Positions 1 to 18,269 of a stretch of DNA of 64,000 nt are shown here, in pieces. The notes beneath the pieces were generated by a model. It did no database searches, was not told the DNA's origin, and saw nothing but the letters and a program-made list of their open reading frames with translations. This DNA is from Polyodon spathula (taxonomy: Eukaryota; Chordata; Actinopteri; Acipenseriformes; Polyodontidae): assembly GCF_017654505.1 (NCBI RefSeq), contig NC_054538.1, forward strand, positions 23,898,283-23,962,282, in the 5' to 3' direction. The position numbers and the translations under genes were made by a program. Numbering within the stretch: the first letter of the stretch is position 1; every line of letters starts with the position of its first letter.

Positions 1-289
1 GCAGTGAAGTAACACAAGTTTTCTAAAAGACCTTTGAATTGATTTCAGTACTGCCAAGTAAAAATTGATCAGGTGAGTTAAGGCAATTTGATTAGAAAAG
101 GGTTCTCTCACAAAAATGCAAAACAGTATAATAAAACAGCAGCTCATTATCCTAGCAGAACTATTCCAAAAATATTATATCCACATTTGTGGACCCATGG
201 ACTAAGAGACCTTGTCCAGGATTGTTCTGGGCGATTATGTGCTGCTTTTTACTTATTTGCAATATTGAAAACAAAGAAATACCCAGACA

Positions 290-1358
290 AATAAGAATTC
301 ATTTTCAGTGTTTATTTAGATGTACAGTACAAGCTTTTCGCACCAGATTTTATAACAAGCTTGTGAACACTGGCAAATTACTTCTCCCACAGTACTACAC
401 CACACATTCCCACATACAGTATAAATCTTGATCTAACATTAACATACATCATTTCAAATACATAACAAAATTATCAAGTATCTAAGAATTAAGTTATGCA
501 AAACAAATAAGGCATACAAAATATTGTAGACAAGTCTGCAATTTGAAGCCAAAACTGAAGAAATCACATTTTAGACAAAGCAGTAGTTGGTAACCAAAGT
601 TGATAGATACATTAAAAAAAATTATAAAGCTCAGAAGATCATTGTACAATATAAATTCTTAGCTACAATAACAAAGCATTTGTATATTAAAATATTTACT
701 GAAGGGCATACTTCGAATATACTTCCTGCACAAGACAAAGGCAACAATTTATTTTTTCAGATGCAAATATTAAATATTAAATAGCCTCTCCCTCCCCATC
801 TAGCTGTACCCAAGAGGGCCACTTTCCTTTTAGACTGTAAGGCTTTAATATATGACAAATCTACAAGCAGCATGTGCTTCTATACAGTAAAAAGAAAACG
901 GTACAGCTAGCTCTGTTTAGATAAGGTTGTGATTAAAAGATAATATTGGAAAAATAGTAGCAGAAGCAACTTAAAACATATAAACATGGTATTTACTATT
1001 AAGACCATATACAGTGTGTTTTGTGCAAAGATAGCCCACCCACTAGTTTTAAAACTGGTTAGGTGTAAACTGAGCAGCTGGTTGTTTTTTTACTGGTCCC
1101 CATCCCCAAACCGTTACTTAAAAAAAAAAGAGACCAGTTTAAAAAAAAAAAAGTGTCAAGCTAGTCTGCACTTCTGGAAAATAATATCAGCAACTGGAAT
1201 GACAGGTATCAAGCTGGAAATTTGGCACCCAATGCCCCCTACATTTTTTATGCTCCTAATTTGCAGAAAGAAGGGTAGTGCAAAATAGATCCAAAACATT
1301 TGTTAATGCATGATTTTATGGGAGAGACCAAATGATTGAACTTAAAAAGTAGGGGAGG

Positions 1359-1408
<50 letters not shown>

Positions 1409-1581
1409 CAAACACATGTCCTTCGTATAACCTATGGTAGCACCTAATGACCATTACTGAAGACTGGAGAAAAACAAAACAAAACAAAAAAAAAGTCTAT
1501 AAAATTCATCATTAGACAGGCTACACATCAACACCATTCTCCACTTTTCTTTAGCAGTAGGTAGCAGGGATTGCCTCTCCT
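290..1581 (-). other. PTP4A1: PTP4A1 3' UTR with candidate poly(A) signals
   Basis: The stretch after the stop has no competing ORF of note. AATAAA hexamers on the minus strand occur at 753-748 and 316-311. The latter would put cleavage near 290-300. A long oligo(T) run (on the minus strand) at about 1405-1364 lies inside the UTR. The end point is a guess, because the UTR could run beyond the left edge of the window. Confidence 0.5.
1366..1405. repeat. Poly(A)/poly(T) tract of about 40 nt
   Basis: An uninterrupted A run on the plus strand (T on the minus strand) inside the PTP4A1 3' UTR. Length is likely polymorphic. Confidence 0.9.
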
Positions 1582-3261
1582 TCACTGAATGCAACAGTTG
1601 GTTCGGTAACCATTGGAATCTTTGAATCGGAGCCGCATCTTTGGACGATATTTCTCCAGGTACAACAGCTGTCTGCTATTGAATGCACCCCTGCGCTTCC
1701 TAGGGAGCGGAATTAATTTTTTTTTAAAAAAATAGCCATAAATCATCAGCAACAGAAAAAACATGATAATCGATCAGTAATTAGAGTGACTTACAAACAG
1801 AGCTTCCATATAACCTACCTAACCCAATTAAGATTAAATAGTCAGTGTAGCGGCATGTATCGCCTAAATAGTTATATATATATATATATATAAAAGAACT
1901 TACTGTCTTATGAACTGGACTGCATCTTCATATTTCATTCCGCACTCAATCAGTGCAAGGGCAACCAGGACTGGAGCTCTGTAATGCAAAAAAGCCATTC
2001 AACAGCTACTAGTCATGAAGGAAAGTTTGTTAAAAAAATTTATATAATTTGTTTAATTTACACTAGATCAAATTAAAGAACAATAAGGTAGTATGTCAAG
2101 TAGACAAACGCTTCTTGTAGCAATTTGATCAACCTATACCGAGCCAGGATATACTGCACAGCTGTATTGTTTTTAGAGCAATTTACAGCATCGAAGAGTT
2201 CCCAGAGATTGCATCGCCCACTCATTTGCAGGGATAATGTCAGTGTAAATGTGTAAAGTTGATCAAATCAACCCTTTTGGTAAGTTTTACTTTAAGGAAG
2301 TAAATAAGCACAGGAAAATTCTGAACACACAATTAGAGGGGGAAAAGAAAAAAAAAAAAAAAAAAGCAGAACATACCTTCCAAGTCCAGCTACACAATGA
2401 ACAGCAATGCAACAACCAGGCTCCTCACGGAACTTTGCTTTCAAGAGGTTCAGCCAATCATCCACAATCTGGTTTGAAGGCGGGGCTCCATCATCAAAGG
2501 GCCAATCCTTAAAGCCAAGATTAAATACATGAATAGTTAACACACAGCAACACGCTTATGATGCTTTGTTGTGCAGACATTCAACTATACTTACTAAAAC
2601 CTGAATGCCTTCTTTTTCCACTAGAGATGTATCATAGGTGGCTTCACACACTCTCACCACTGTAGTAACTCCATATTTTTTCAGCTCCTTCAAAAGAAAC
2701 GTTAGAGTGATCAGTATGTAGCCTATAAAGCAGAATTTGTAAATCAAATCAGATGTGAATATTTGGGTGTTTTTCCCTTTAGTGCCACAAATAACATTTA
2801 GTAATTCACAAAGCCGAACACTGCAGTTAAGCTGGTATAGCAACAGTCACCTGCAAATATCTAGCCCAAAAACAATGAAAACTTCAACATTTCAGTAAAG
2901 TAGCAATTTTCCTTGCCAAGGTTCTGAAACCATATTTCATTTTAGAAACAAACTATGCAATATAGCTTATGAATAAAGGGAAAAAAATAGATCACTATAA
3001 CCTTGCAATTATGTAACAATCTCCAACTAGTCACAAGCTGTGATTTCAACTGATTAAGGCACCAACAGAGGACTAGCGATTTTCTTGCTGATATTGTACC
3101 TAAAGTGCAATGTATAGATTAAAAAACACAAGTTTATTTGACCTATAATGGCTTACCTCTATGAATTTGTTTAAGGTTGCATTGGTGGGGTTGTGAGTGA
3201 TGAGGAATCTCATGTTCTTGTAAGTGATCTCCACAGGGGCTGGACGATTCATTCGAGCCAT
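1582..3261 (-). CDS. PTP4A1: Protein tyrosine phosphatase type IVA 1 (PRL-1), spliced coding region
   Basis: Five coding exons read on the minus strand: 3261-3157, 2687-2595, 2507-2377, 1978-1904 and 1699-1582. Every junction has GT/AG ends and the phases join perfectly to give 522 nt, or 173 aa plus stop, the usual length of the family. The protein starts [11 protein letters not shown]. It has Cys49 (the redox partner of the nucleophile), the WPFDD loop with Asp72 as general acid, the P-loop HCVAGLGR with Cys104 and Arg110, a basic KRR at 136-138, and a C-terminal CAAX box CCIQ for prenylation. In this family the enzyme is a small dual-specificity phosphatase anchored to plasma and endosomal membranes, and it binds CNNM magnesium transporters. 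The N-terminus and the CCIQ box favour PTP4A1 over PTP4A2 or PTP4A3. No frameshift or stop is present, so the gene looks functional. Confidence 0.97.
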
Positions 3262-3616
3262 TGTTAAACAGGTTTTATATAAAACAGAACCAGATTGTAA
3301 AAGAAATTGTGGATATATGGAAACAAATTTTTACTTTCACTATACTCCACTTGAAATTCTCAGCACTGGCAAATATGTTGAGTATAATTAAGGGGGGGTG
3401 GGGTGGGAATGAACCTCTTAGTAGCAATTCTTAATTTCAGTTATACTGAGGCCACCAAAATACAGTGCACTGAAGATTATCCCATCCAGGTTTTGTCTCC
3501 TCTGTTAAGTGCCCTGCCACTTTCTGAATTCAATGCTTTTTATCTGGGTTATCAGTACCACTGGTACTCGGGTCCTAAGGGGGTTTCTTCGTGGAGTAGT
3601 AATGGATTTCTACAGT

Positions 3617-9587
<5,971 letters not shown>

Positions 9588-9605
<18 letters not shown>

Positions 9606-9720
9606 TGAAGATTGCAGCTTAATCATAAAGCCGGTCCCTATGAAGAAAATTAAATATATGGTGACTGTACCATACAGCTATCAGGCGTCGTCGGCGTCTG
9701 CTGCTCTGTGCTTGACAGCG
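9588..9720 (-). other. PTP4A1: PTP4A1 5' leader exon 1 (non-coding apart from the uORF start)
   Basis: The 3' edge is fixed by the donor GTAAGT just below 9588. The 5' edge is an estimate, placed where a GC-rich CGTCGTCGGCGTC-type stretch gives way to promoter-like sequence. A second ATG lies 21 nt upstream of the uORF ATG (at about 9626) and is in the same frame, so initiation could also give a slightly longer peptide. Confidence 0.55.
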
Positions 9721-9800
9721 GTTCCCTTTCTTCCATGACCCCTCCCCGTGTCTACAACAGAATGACATGACGTGTGCGCTTACTCAGTGCGTCACAATTC
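9690..9800 (-). promoter_or_regulatory. Probable PTP4A1 promoter
   Basis: This short GC-rich island sits in an A+T-rich region just upstream of the leader exon. On the minus strand it contains TGACGCA and CACGTCATG (CRE/ATF-like half sites) and a GGGGAGGGG box (Sp1/KLF-like). There is no clear TATA box at a fitting distance, as is common for housekeeping genes. The location and the composition are seen; binding is inferred. Confidence 0.5.
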
Positions 9801-10780
9801 AGCTTTATTTATTTTTTATTTTTTTTGTATTTAAAAATTTAAACATAGATACATGCAGTGTACTGCTTTAAATACTCTTGCCACGCAGACGGTAATATTT
9901 GGTGCAAAATATCGTTGCATTTAATATAGTAATGTTAGAAGACCTCTATTATCCGATGGTTAAAGGTTATCGCGTTACCAAGAGACCGGTAACAAGTTTT
10001 TGTCACTGCAAAGTTTGCAAAAATTTTAAATAAAATGTCAGTGTTACAACATTTTCAGTAGCTTAGTGTTAATACCCTTCATTAACTGACATTCCTACAA
10101 CAGTGCCACTTTGTCTCTTTTAAAAAGTAAAGGCTTCAGAATCTGGTCCAGCTTTGTCAACTGTAATGTAACTATTTCTCTAAAATCAGACTTTGTGTAA
10201 TGTTAGGTCTTCCCTATCTGAATAAGTTGCTTCACATTTAATTTTCTTATAGGGACTTTGTATAGAAGTAGGAGCCAGCACCATCGATCTGCCACGTTGA
10301 ATCCCGTTTCCCTTTGTTTTGTTGGGTGCAAACTTAACTACAACTTCAATTCTGTGCGCTAGATGCTGCTGCAGCACTCACGAATATATTGATTCTTGGC
10401 TAATTTAGCCATAAGTCTGTGGCAGGCAGCTAGAACTGAAGAAAAGCTCTTCAACACTTCCATTTAAACTTCCTTAACCAGGGGTGCAAATCGTTTTGAA
10501 AACTGGTGCTAGACTGTTTTGAAAGTTTAGCACCAGAGAGCCTACTGGTGCTAAATGATCAAACCCTGCCCTAATCAAGTCACACTCACAACTTCCCAGA
10601 CTACAGGAACCTTCTATGTGGATGAGTGTGGGTGGATCATGTGAGTTGTCCTAGTAATATTGTTGCTAGGAGGTACACATGTTGTTTGTTGAGATGCTGT
10701 GTAACGTGTTGTGTAGCAGATTAATCATTTGGGAGTCTAGTATTGAAATTTAGGTTTGAGACATAATTTAAAAAAAAAAA
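9801..10780. other. Intergenic DNA, nothing recognised
   Basis: No ORF with domain features and no clear repeat boundaries. The segment around 10490-10560 repeats the words ACTGGTGCTAGA and ACTGGTGCTAAA and may be part of an old mobile element. Confidence 0.5.
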
Positions 10781-10789
10781 AAAGTTTTT

Positions 10790-10937
10790 ATTTAACATCA
10801 TGTAATCAAAGCAACAGTCTATCACACTTTGTAATTTGATATGTTAACATAACATTATTCAGCAGGTTTTATTTAATTTTATGAAGCAAAATAAGTTAAT
10901 TCTATACTGGATGATGCAAAACTTTTGGCCATAGCTG
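10790..10937. mobile_element. Right part of a mariner-type MITE (same family as 33328-33662)
   Basis: It ends GATGCAAAACTTTTGGCCAT then AGCTG and a flanking TA, and shares ATCATGTAATCAAAG and TTTATGAAGCAAAAT with the complete copy at 33 kb. The left terminal repeat is missing. Confidence 0.75.
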
Positions 10938-11079
10938 TAGTTCCAGACCACAGTTCAGGAACATGAACTCTGGTATCAATCATTCTTTTAAACTAAAGGC
11001 ATAGTTTTTTGAAGAGTGAAGGAAAAATGTTAAAAAGGGTTATTCTCAGCAGTTTGCATTGAGACAATAACAGTAATAA

Positions 11080-11311
11080 TAACATCTTTATTTTTATATA
11101 GCACCTTCATAGTGGACCACCATCACAAAGTGCTTTACAGAGGTAGGCTGTGAACTATTTGCAGAGTCACTTACAATATGACATTGACTTAACATCTCAT
11201 CCACAGGATGGATCACAAGGAAGTTAAGAGACTCGGTCACATAGTGAGTCAGTCAGTGGCAGAGGTGGGACTTGAACCGGTGACCTTTACCCACTGGATC
11301 ACACTGCCTCC
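11080..11311 (-). mobile_element. tRNA-derived SINE
   Basis: Read on the minus strand, the head starts GGAGGCAGTGTGATCCAGTG (box-A-like) and carries a GGTTCAAGTCCC box B at about 11278-11267. A body of about 120 nt follows, then a tail that includes CACTTTGTGATGGTGGTCCA and ends in an A+T-rich GCTATATAAAAATAAAGATG. The tail is shared with the element at 12.53 kb, as is usual when a SINE borrows its 3' end from a partner LINE. Confidence 0.7.
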
Positions 11312-11500
11312 TGATTATGTATTAGTTTTAACATACCCAAACACAATTGTAAGAAAGACACTGGGATGATCCAACAACTAAACAACTCAAAGTTCTGCAC
11401 CTAATTCTGGATAATCAGCATTTTCTTTTAACTTCCACAATAAAAGGCAGTGTTGTGTAATGCATTGAGGTTACAGATTCTGACCCCTGCTGGTGAGATA

Positions 11501-11531
11501 GTTAACCAGCACCCTGCTGGTGCTGGTTAAC
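11501..11531. other. Perfect inverted repeat, 13-bp arms and 5-nt loop
   Basis: GTTAACCAGCACC, then CTGCT, then GGTGCTGGTTAAC. There is no flanking T run or gene that would make it a terminator. Function unknown. Confidence 0.85.
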
Positions 11532-12531
11532 GGCTCTAAAACTGCTTAGGAAAACAATCCTTGGTAAGACGCTCGCTTGTGGTGTATAGTCACTTGTCTG
11601 CTTAGCATCTGCAGTGGTACACTAACTCAGAAAGCCTGAACATGGTTGGGAACATACATTGTACAATGAGGGTTTTTTCCTTTAATCACTCTTTCCAGAT
11701 GTATTTCTCAGCTCAGATCAATAGATGGTTCCTTTGTAAACTCTTATCTGTCAAGCCAAGGAGTGTTGATTGTACTGGGTAAATATATAGAGAGAATAGT
11801 TTGATGTTTGTACTGTGGTCCAAACACATCCATAGTTTAATCCAGATTGTTCTGTTCTGTTAATGATTTGTAACATGATGTGCACAAATTGATTAGAGAC
11901 TTTTAGTATTTACTAGTTCCTAAGAGATTCCAAAGATAATATTCTATTGGGTTTAAATCAAGTTATTTTACCATTTGTCACCTTTCATGAATGTCTCTAT
12001 ATGTTGTTATTGGAAAGTATGTCCCATGTATGTAATCCTGTTTGGATGGATATTTTGGAATAGCCTTTTTAAGGAATTTATAGCATTCACTGATTCATCA
12101 GAGGTGAGTTTGGTGTGCTAAGTAATTAGGAAGAAAAGGTACTTAATTTGTGTCAAGATTAGGACAACTAGGTGCTCATGCCCTTTTTAGAACCAAACTG
12201 TGGTTGAGAAACAACTTTGTTGGAATTTTCATATTAAAATCAATGCAGTATTGCAGAGGAGAAGAAGAATGATGGTTGATTGGTTCTAGATATGGAACTG
12301 GAGTTTGATGCATCATTTTTTGTTTTGCTTGCTGTACTGAGTGGACACTATCACACTCATAAATACATACATTTTGAGGAAAATTGCAATGCAAATGTAA
12401 ATGTTGGTAATATTTTATCAAAGATAAGTTGATTAGATTTAGTAGCTTATTGGAACGGATGTTAATACAGTCAGTGATTAATATTTCCTGCAACTGGCAC
12501 AAAGATGCAAATGGAGGATGTCTCATTCACT

Positions 12532-13030
12532 CAATCAATCTTTATTTTATATAGCGCCTTTTATAGTGGACCACCATCACAAAGTGCTTTACAAGATGCA
12601 GTAACAACAAGAACATCCATAATACTTCAACTAAAGAGAAATGCATAATACATGATATGTGTGTGTGTGTGTCTCTCTGAGGTATTATGCCAGTTGAGTT
12701 TCTTGTGTGATATATATATATATATATCAATATAATTATAATATATATAATATAATATATATATAGATATATATACATATAATAATATTATAGAATAGAT
12801 AGTACATTAAATACAGTGAAAAGTACATAATACATGATAGTAGCATAATACGTGAAATAGTAGCAACCGCTAATAGATATCAGGCTTAAAGAGCATAGAA
12901 AGCAAGAGAGAACAGGTGGGTCTTGAAAGTTGATTTAAAGTGAGCGTGGAAGCACTAAGCACCAAAGCTGGGAAAGAGTTCCAAAGAGTCGGAGGCATGA
13001 AGAGCCATGAAGATTTTGGATTCAGATACA
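12532..13030 (-). mobile_element. Non-LTR retroelement 3' region (LINE-like), with internal AT repeats
   Basis: The lower edge contains TATATAGCGCCTTTTATAG and GACCACCATCACAAAGTGCT, the same tail as the SINE at 11.1 kb. An imperfect (TA)n array sits inside at about 12710-12780. The part around 12890-13010 (GGTGGGTCTTGAAAG, AGAGTTCCAAAGAGTCGGAG) looks like an old dispersed repeat. No reverse transcriptase is left. Confidence 0.5.
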
Positions 13031-14288
13031 ATCCTAAGGCAATATAATTACATATAGGGCTACATTTCTGGCTCAGTTCTTTTTGAAAGGTGAAAAGCAA
13101 TGTTATATAACTAATATAAATTTGGAACATTCATTTTCCTGCTTCCACTTAAATCTAAATTGTTTCTTGCTAGTTTTACAACATCACAATTGTCTGCAAA
13201 CAGTTCAAAACCAGGCCCAAAATCAATGGCATATACTGTACCTATACATAATGGCAAGTGGAGTATGATGCCACTAATCAAAGCCATAAAAAATGTATAG
13301 AAGCTTTGACATTCTCTCTTAAACAAAGAGATTCACTCCAGTATTATATACATCACATCTGAACTGTTTACTAGCACTCCATCAGTTACAGGAGTATTTG
13401 GTTGCTATAGGTTTTTATTGCTATAGAAACTATTTTTAAGAATACCTCAGAGAGACAAGAGGTCCCCGTAAGTAGTCATGCAGCTCACTGAGACTTCCTG
13501 GAAGCCTTAAACATCAGGTGTAATACAACTCTTATCAGGAAGTAAATAACTGTTTGCAAGTATCCTCAGGCCAAGTCTATGTGGTCATTTCTAAGTGTGG
13601 TCCAGATTATAAATGATAATTTCAAACTCCACTACAAGCCACCCAAAAAGGTATAACTGATACATATTTTTGAACTCTTCTCTGATGATTGTTAGATATG
13701 TTACAGTAATAAAGTATCACAGAGTAAGAACTAAACGGTCTTGACATTTACAAATGCTTATTTATTTGTAATATATTTTTGAAGTATTGGAATATTTATA
13801 AGAAAAATCATGTTTGCCTGCATTGCATTTTCATTTATAAAAACTGCACTGTCCCAATCACTTAAAGTAAACATAATGCATTCTGTTCTGTTTCTGGAAT
13901 GTGTTTCATAAAATTATATTTACATCTTTGTTTTACTGATCTTTTAGAAACAAGATTACATGTGACATGGAAGAGGCAGTTTACTATTAGAGAGACCACC
14001 CTTACACACAGTTACAACCTCTACTTTTATCAGTGTATTTATGTTGAAAATGATGGCCATTGGCACATTAGAAGAGACAGTAAAGTGATGTTGTTATTTC
14101 TACTGAAGTTCTAACTATTATTTTGTGTCTTGAAAAAAATCTCAAAAAACAAAATACAGAAAACCACAAAGACAGGCTGCTACTTAAATACATTGTCTGT
14201 TATGGGCCCATGGAAATCTCCAGATTGCTTTTCCAAAATAAATAAATTTTAAACTGAGAAGCCAGATTCTGTCTAATATATTAAGAGT

Positions 14289-14302
14289 CCACTAGATGGC
14301 AG
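14289..14302 (+). promoter_or_regulatory. CTCF-like core motif CCACTAGATGGCAG
   Basis: Matches the vertebrate CTCF core pattern (CCASYAG followed by RKGGCRS) closely. Binding is not shown. Confidence 0.45.
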
Positions 14303-14556
14303 TTTGTGTCTCTTTTAATTCTAAAGAATACTCGTATTGTAGTTGAATTTACTGAAATACCCTTCTACAAAAACAGACGTTTGTCATGTCCATAACAACA
14401 ATTGTTTGACGGCTTTACTTGAGTGTACCGTCTACAGACAACTTTAAAATAATAACAATAATAAAAAAAAATCAGCTGCCAAGTCTTTTAGACAGTATTG
14501 TGAGACCTGAAAATTAAATAGTCACAACCAAATGAGTTCTGGTCTCACTGTACGTG

Positions 14557-14570
14557 CCTGCAGATGGCAG
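14557..14570 (+). promoter_or_regulatory. CTCF-like core motif CCTGCAGATGGCAG
   Basis: A second close match in the same orientation, 268 bp from the first. Both are followed by a TTTG. Confidence 0.4.
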
Positions 14571-15425
14571 TTTGATGGATGCTCTCTATCAATTCAGGGA
14601 CAGTCTAGCTGCCAATTAAGGTATCAGTATGCTTTGTAAATGGAGCAGTAAACAAAACGCTTTTGTTCGTTGACATTTTGAGCCAGATTTAATAGGATTT
14701 ACACCAACAGTTAGTCCCTGCTTTTGTTTAATAAATCAACAAGTCATTCAATGTAGAATGAAAAGGTCTTTGTGCTAATTCACCGATCACAACGCCGAAT
14801 TAATCGACCATCAGAAAGCTCAGATACGCTTAGTTACAGTATCCAATCGCCATAACCTCGGACCAGTGTTGCGGAATTGGGCTACTTCAAAAACACAGCC
14901 GCGGATAATATTAAGGAGTTGCGAGTTGATAATGGAATTAGACTGGTGGTACAACTTTAAAAGATTGAACTGTTTTCATGCTATTTCATATTGTTTGGGA
15001 TACAGTACCAGCATTAGTATTTCAATAAGGTGATCACACTGTAATTCCATTGCTGGCCTGGTATGAATGTTGATTTGTCCCTTCAGAGCTTCCGTACGAA
15101 TTTGTTGCCAGTGACGTGTACATGAGCTATACTGGGGCTTGTAGTTTTTATCAAATTTATACTAGGTATCTTTTCTTCGGAAACCTTTTGCTTTTTTTAT
15201 TTTATGCGTGTTAATAAGCTTGCTTTCAGTTAAAACAAATAACTGGGCTATTTTTTGGGCTATTTTTGAAGTGGCTTTGGACTATAAACTCAGCAGAAAT
15301 CTGACAACGTTGCATCGGACAAACAAATGCCATATTTACAGTTTCGCAATGTTACGGTATACGTTTTTTTTTTTTATTTTTTATGTTACGATATACGGTT
15401 TTTTTTTTTTTCTTAGCGGTGGAAA

Positions 15426-15509
15426 ATGGTGAAAAGGTGTGCCAGGGGGACTTGCAATAGCGACAAAAGGTTCCCAAAACGTTCATATGCACATAAAGTG
15501 CATCAGTAA
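15426..15509 (+). pseudogene. Possible remnant of a THAP-domain protein start
   Basis: An ATG opens MVKRCARGTCNSDKRFPKRS and stops after 27 codons. The beginning resembles the N-terminal C2CH zinc-finger start seen in many fish THAP-like proteins (MVKRC followed by GTCNSD). The rest of the domain (His, AVPTIF-type motif) is absent. It could be a transposon-derived piece or chance. No exon boundary supports a living gene. Confidence 0.35.
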
Positions 15510-16079
15510 AGACAAGTCTGCTTTTAAAAGCTATTCAAGCTGCCAAGACTACTGTTTTCCGTGTTTGAATGCATTTTAACACGCTGCAACAGCAATATTA
15601 CTAGTTATATGATGTAACATTATTAGTACTAAAATAAAAAATAAAAATAAAATTAAAAATAAAACACCACAGCAAAGCACAACATTAACTTTTAACATAT
15701 AGGCCATATGTTCACACTCCTGCTTTATGTAATAACTTCAAGAATAATCTTACCGTGTTTGCCATGCTCTCTTCGTAGTGTCTATTTATTCTTTTTAATT
15801 ATTAAAAAAAAAAAAAAAAAAAGTTAGCACAACTAAGCACTTTTCACAGCGGTGTGATAACAGGTACTCGATGGGTAGGGTTATGGTGTAGACCAGACAA
15901 TAATTACATAGCTTCCATAACTTATAATGCAATGTCTACATTACATAAACTACAGTACTGCTCAGTAATGTTTTCACATCGACCTCAGTCAACAACGTGT
16001 GCGGCTTATCACTCTTAAACTGAGATGGGTAAGATTTCTATTTTTATGGTATTCTCGACTGCTGAGATTTTGACATCAT

Positions 16080-16740
16080 GGATGTACCCGTCAACAGCGT
16101 ACTGAAGCCCGTTTTGTTGACTGCGGGATTTTGTCAGTTTTCCAAAAGGATGCTGCAACGTTTTGTTTTAATTCGCAAAGTCTAATACTTGAACTTGGCG
16201 CGGCTGTCATTTTTATATCGGCAGCTTACCCGACAGAGCAACAGTATCTAGGGCATGAAAAGTGGGCCGAGATAAAGTCGGATTTTGAATTTTACAGTGT
16301 GTGCTCTGTCGCTGGTTCCATGGAGTATGCATTCCGCTGCGCAACTAGCTGGGATGTGCAACGGGAGACACGTTGCCAGGCAGCCGATTGAGCAGGGATG
16401 CTCCGGCTGGGGCTTGGCTGACTGGGTCCTTGATTGGCTAGAGCCAGTTGAAAAATCAGCTGCCCCGCAGAGCTTGGCTGCTGCAAGGCCATAAGCACAC
16501 AGACCGGCGCTGCAATGACGCACCCATGTTGCCACCAGGGGAGAGCATCCAGGAGGAAAATGACTACTGCAGAACCCTTCAACTCCCAGACCCCAGACCG
16601 AATCAGTGAAGATGCTGCCCAGCGTGTAAAAGCGGCAGAAATGCATTGCTGGTCTCTCAGTTCACTTTCTTGTTTTAGTTTAATGTGTTGCTTACTTTCA
16701 GTATGTTTTCTTTTTATTCTGTCAGTGTGAACATGTACCT
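16080..16740. other. GC-richer segment without a recognised gene
   Basis: This block is clearly richer in GC than its surroundings and carries overlapping ORFs on both strands (for example 16646-16248 on the minus strand). None shows a domain, signal peptide or splice structure that I trust. It may be an old element or an unrecognised promoter. Confidence 0.4.
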
Positions 16741-18269
16741 CAATGCAATAGTATTTGCAACGCAATGCATCCTCTGCCTTATCTTGCCCACTTCTCCAAT
16801 TTGACTTTTTGTATACTTCAAAAACATTTTCTTTTTAATATTCACTAACTGATTTACGTTTTCTCTCCATTCCCCAGCCACTCAAAATATAATATTTTAG
16901 TGTAAGTATTTAAGTTTAGTTTTTGATCAAGCTAGTTACTATGCCCAGCACTTGCCACAATAATCTGACTTTGACTGGCCATTGGCTAACAGAATCAGGT
17001 GATAATGTGTTTGTGAAGCAAAGAGAACCAATCACTTGCACGTTTGAAAGTTATTTGATCCTCTGTCTTGACCTACACGCTGTATCCTAGGATACAGTGT
17101 AGAGCTGCTTGTTATAATGACAGAGTCAAAACAGCATTTGAATCAAAATATTGTTTATTTCCTAAAAAATAGCACCAGCAAAATACTGAATAGTAGACTA
17201 ATAATCGGATAAACCAGTAAAAACCGAGGTTCAGAAATTATGCAATTTTTCAGTAAAATTTGGAATAAACCAGAAATGCAGAACACTGTACACTGCATTG
17301 CACAGCAGATGCTCTTCCTGCCTGGGACCAGATCACACAAAAGAGACATTGATGAACCATAGTTTCTGTGAGCTTTATACACATTTCTCCAAGCGCATTT
17401 CTACAGAGCTCTCTGTGTTTCTCACTCCTGCACAGCGCTCTTCTCCATCACCCTCTGGAAGAGAGGTGGTTGCATCCTTACCTTATGGCTCTGTGCCAAG
17501 GGAGAGCAGATGACGCGCTCAGGAAAGTAGCCCACACAGGAATCCGTGTATATGGTCTTCCTCATCATCCTCTGCCTCTCCTCCCCTAAGGGAAGAAGAA
17601 GAGTCGCTGTTCCAAGAGATCGGCGGACTCAGAGCAGATGGAGAAGCTCTAGGCATTAGTTTCCCATCAACAAACGGTGGTCACAGAGTTACTGCATGAA
17701 CGTTTGCCGCTGCCTTTCCTATTGGGGTCACAGGGTTACGAGTGCAGATTAGTAGCAGGGTGATGTGCTCTCCCTCATTGCCTCTGGTGGGCAAACAGGA
17801 GCTGGATTTCCTGTCTGAGGACGTGGAGTCAGACAGCACATGCCCTGCGGTTAAGCTCTCCCTTTCAGCCGTGCTTCTACCACTGATCAAGAGGGCCACT
17901 GCAGTCTTGCAAGTGCCTTGGTCTACAGAAGGTGAGACAAGGCAGTCCATCCTTGATGACAAGCTACCACCTCTCCCGTGTCCACTCCCAGTGCACCCAG
18001 ATTTTCTTTTTGAGATCTAGTCGTCCTGGGGTCACCTGGCTGTAGCTCCTATATAGGACATCCTATATAGGGGTGCATGATGTGGAGAAGCTGGGCCTGG
18101 CCCAATTTCCACCGGTGGAGGCTTCAATTGCTGCGTTTGTACAGATGCCTAATTTTGCACTTCTGTCCAAGGATGCTATCTGCCACAACAAACAGTGCTA
18201 AGTCTCGGAGGTGATTCTCAAGCATGCCTATTCAGCCAGTGTGTTTGCCGCGCAGCTTTGCAACTTTAA

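Larger units (their letters stand above)
13031..15425. other. Intergenic DNA with two CTCF-like motifs
   Basis: No gene recognised. The only features of note are the motifs listed separately at 14289 and 14557. Confidence 0.5.

Noticed and set aside
13111..13326. 71-aa minus-strand ORF with a hydrophobic stretch
   Set aside because: Looks like a membrane segment, but composition is simple and no exon signals flank it.
16248..16765. ORFs of 132 and 157 aa on the minus strand
   Set aside because: Open only because the block is GC-rich; no domain, splice support or start context that I trust.
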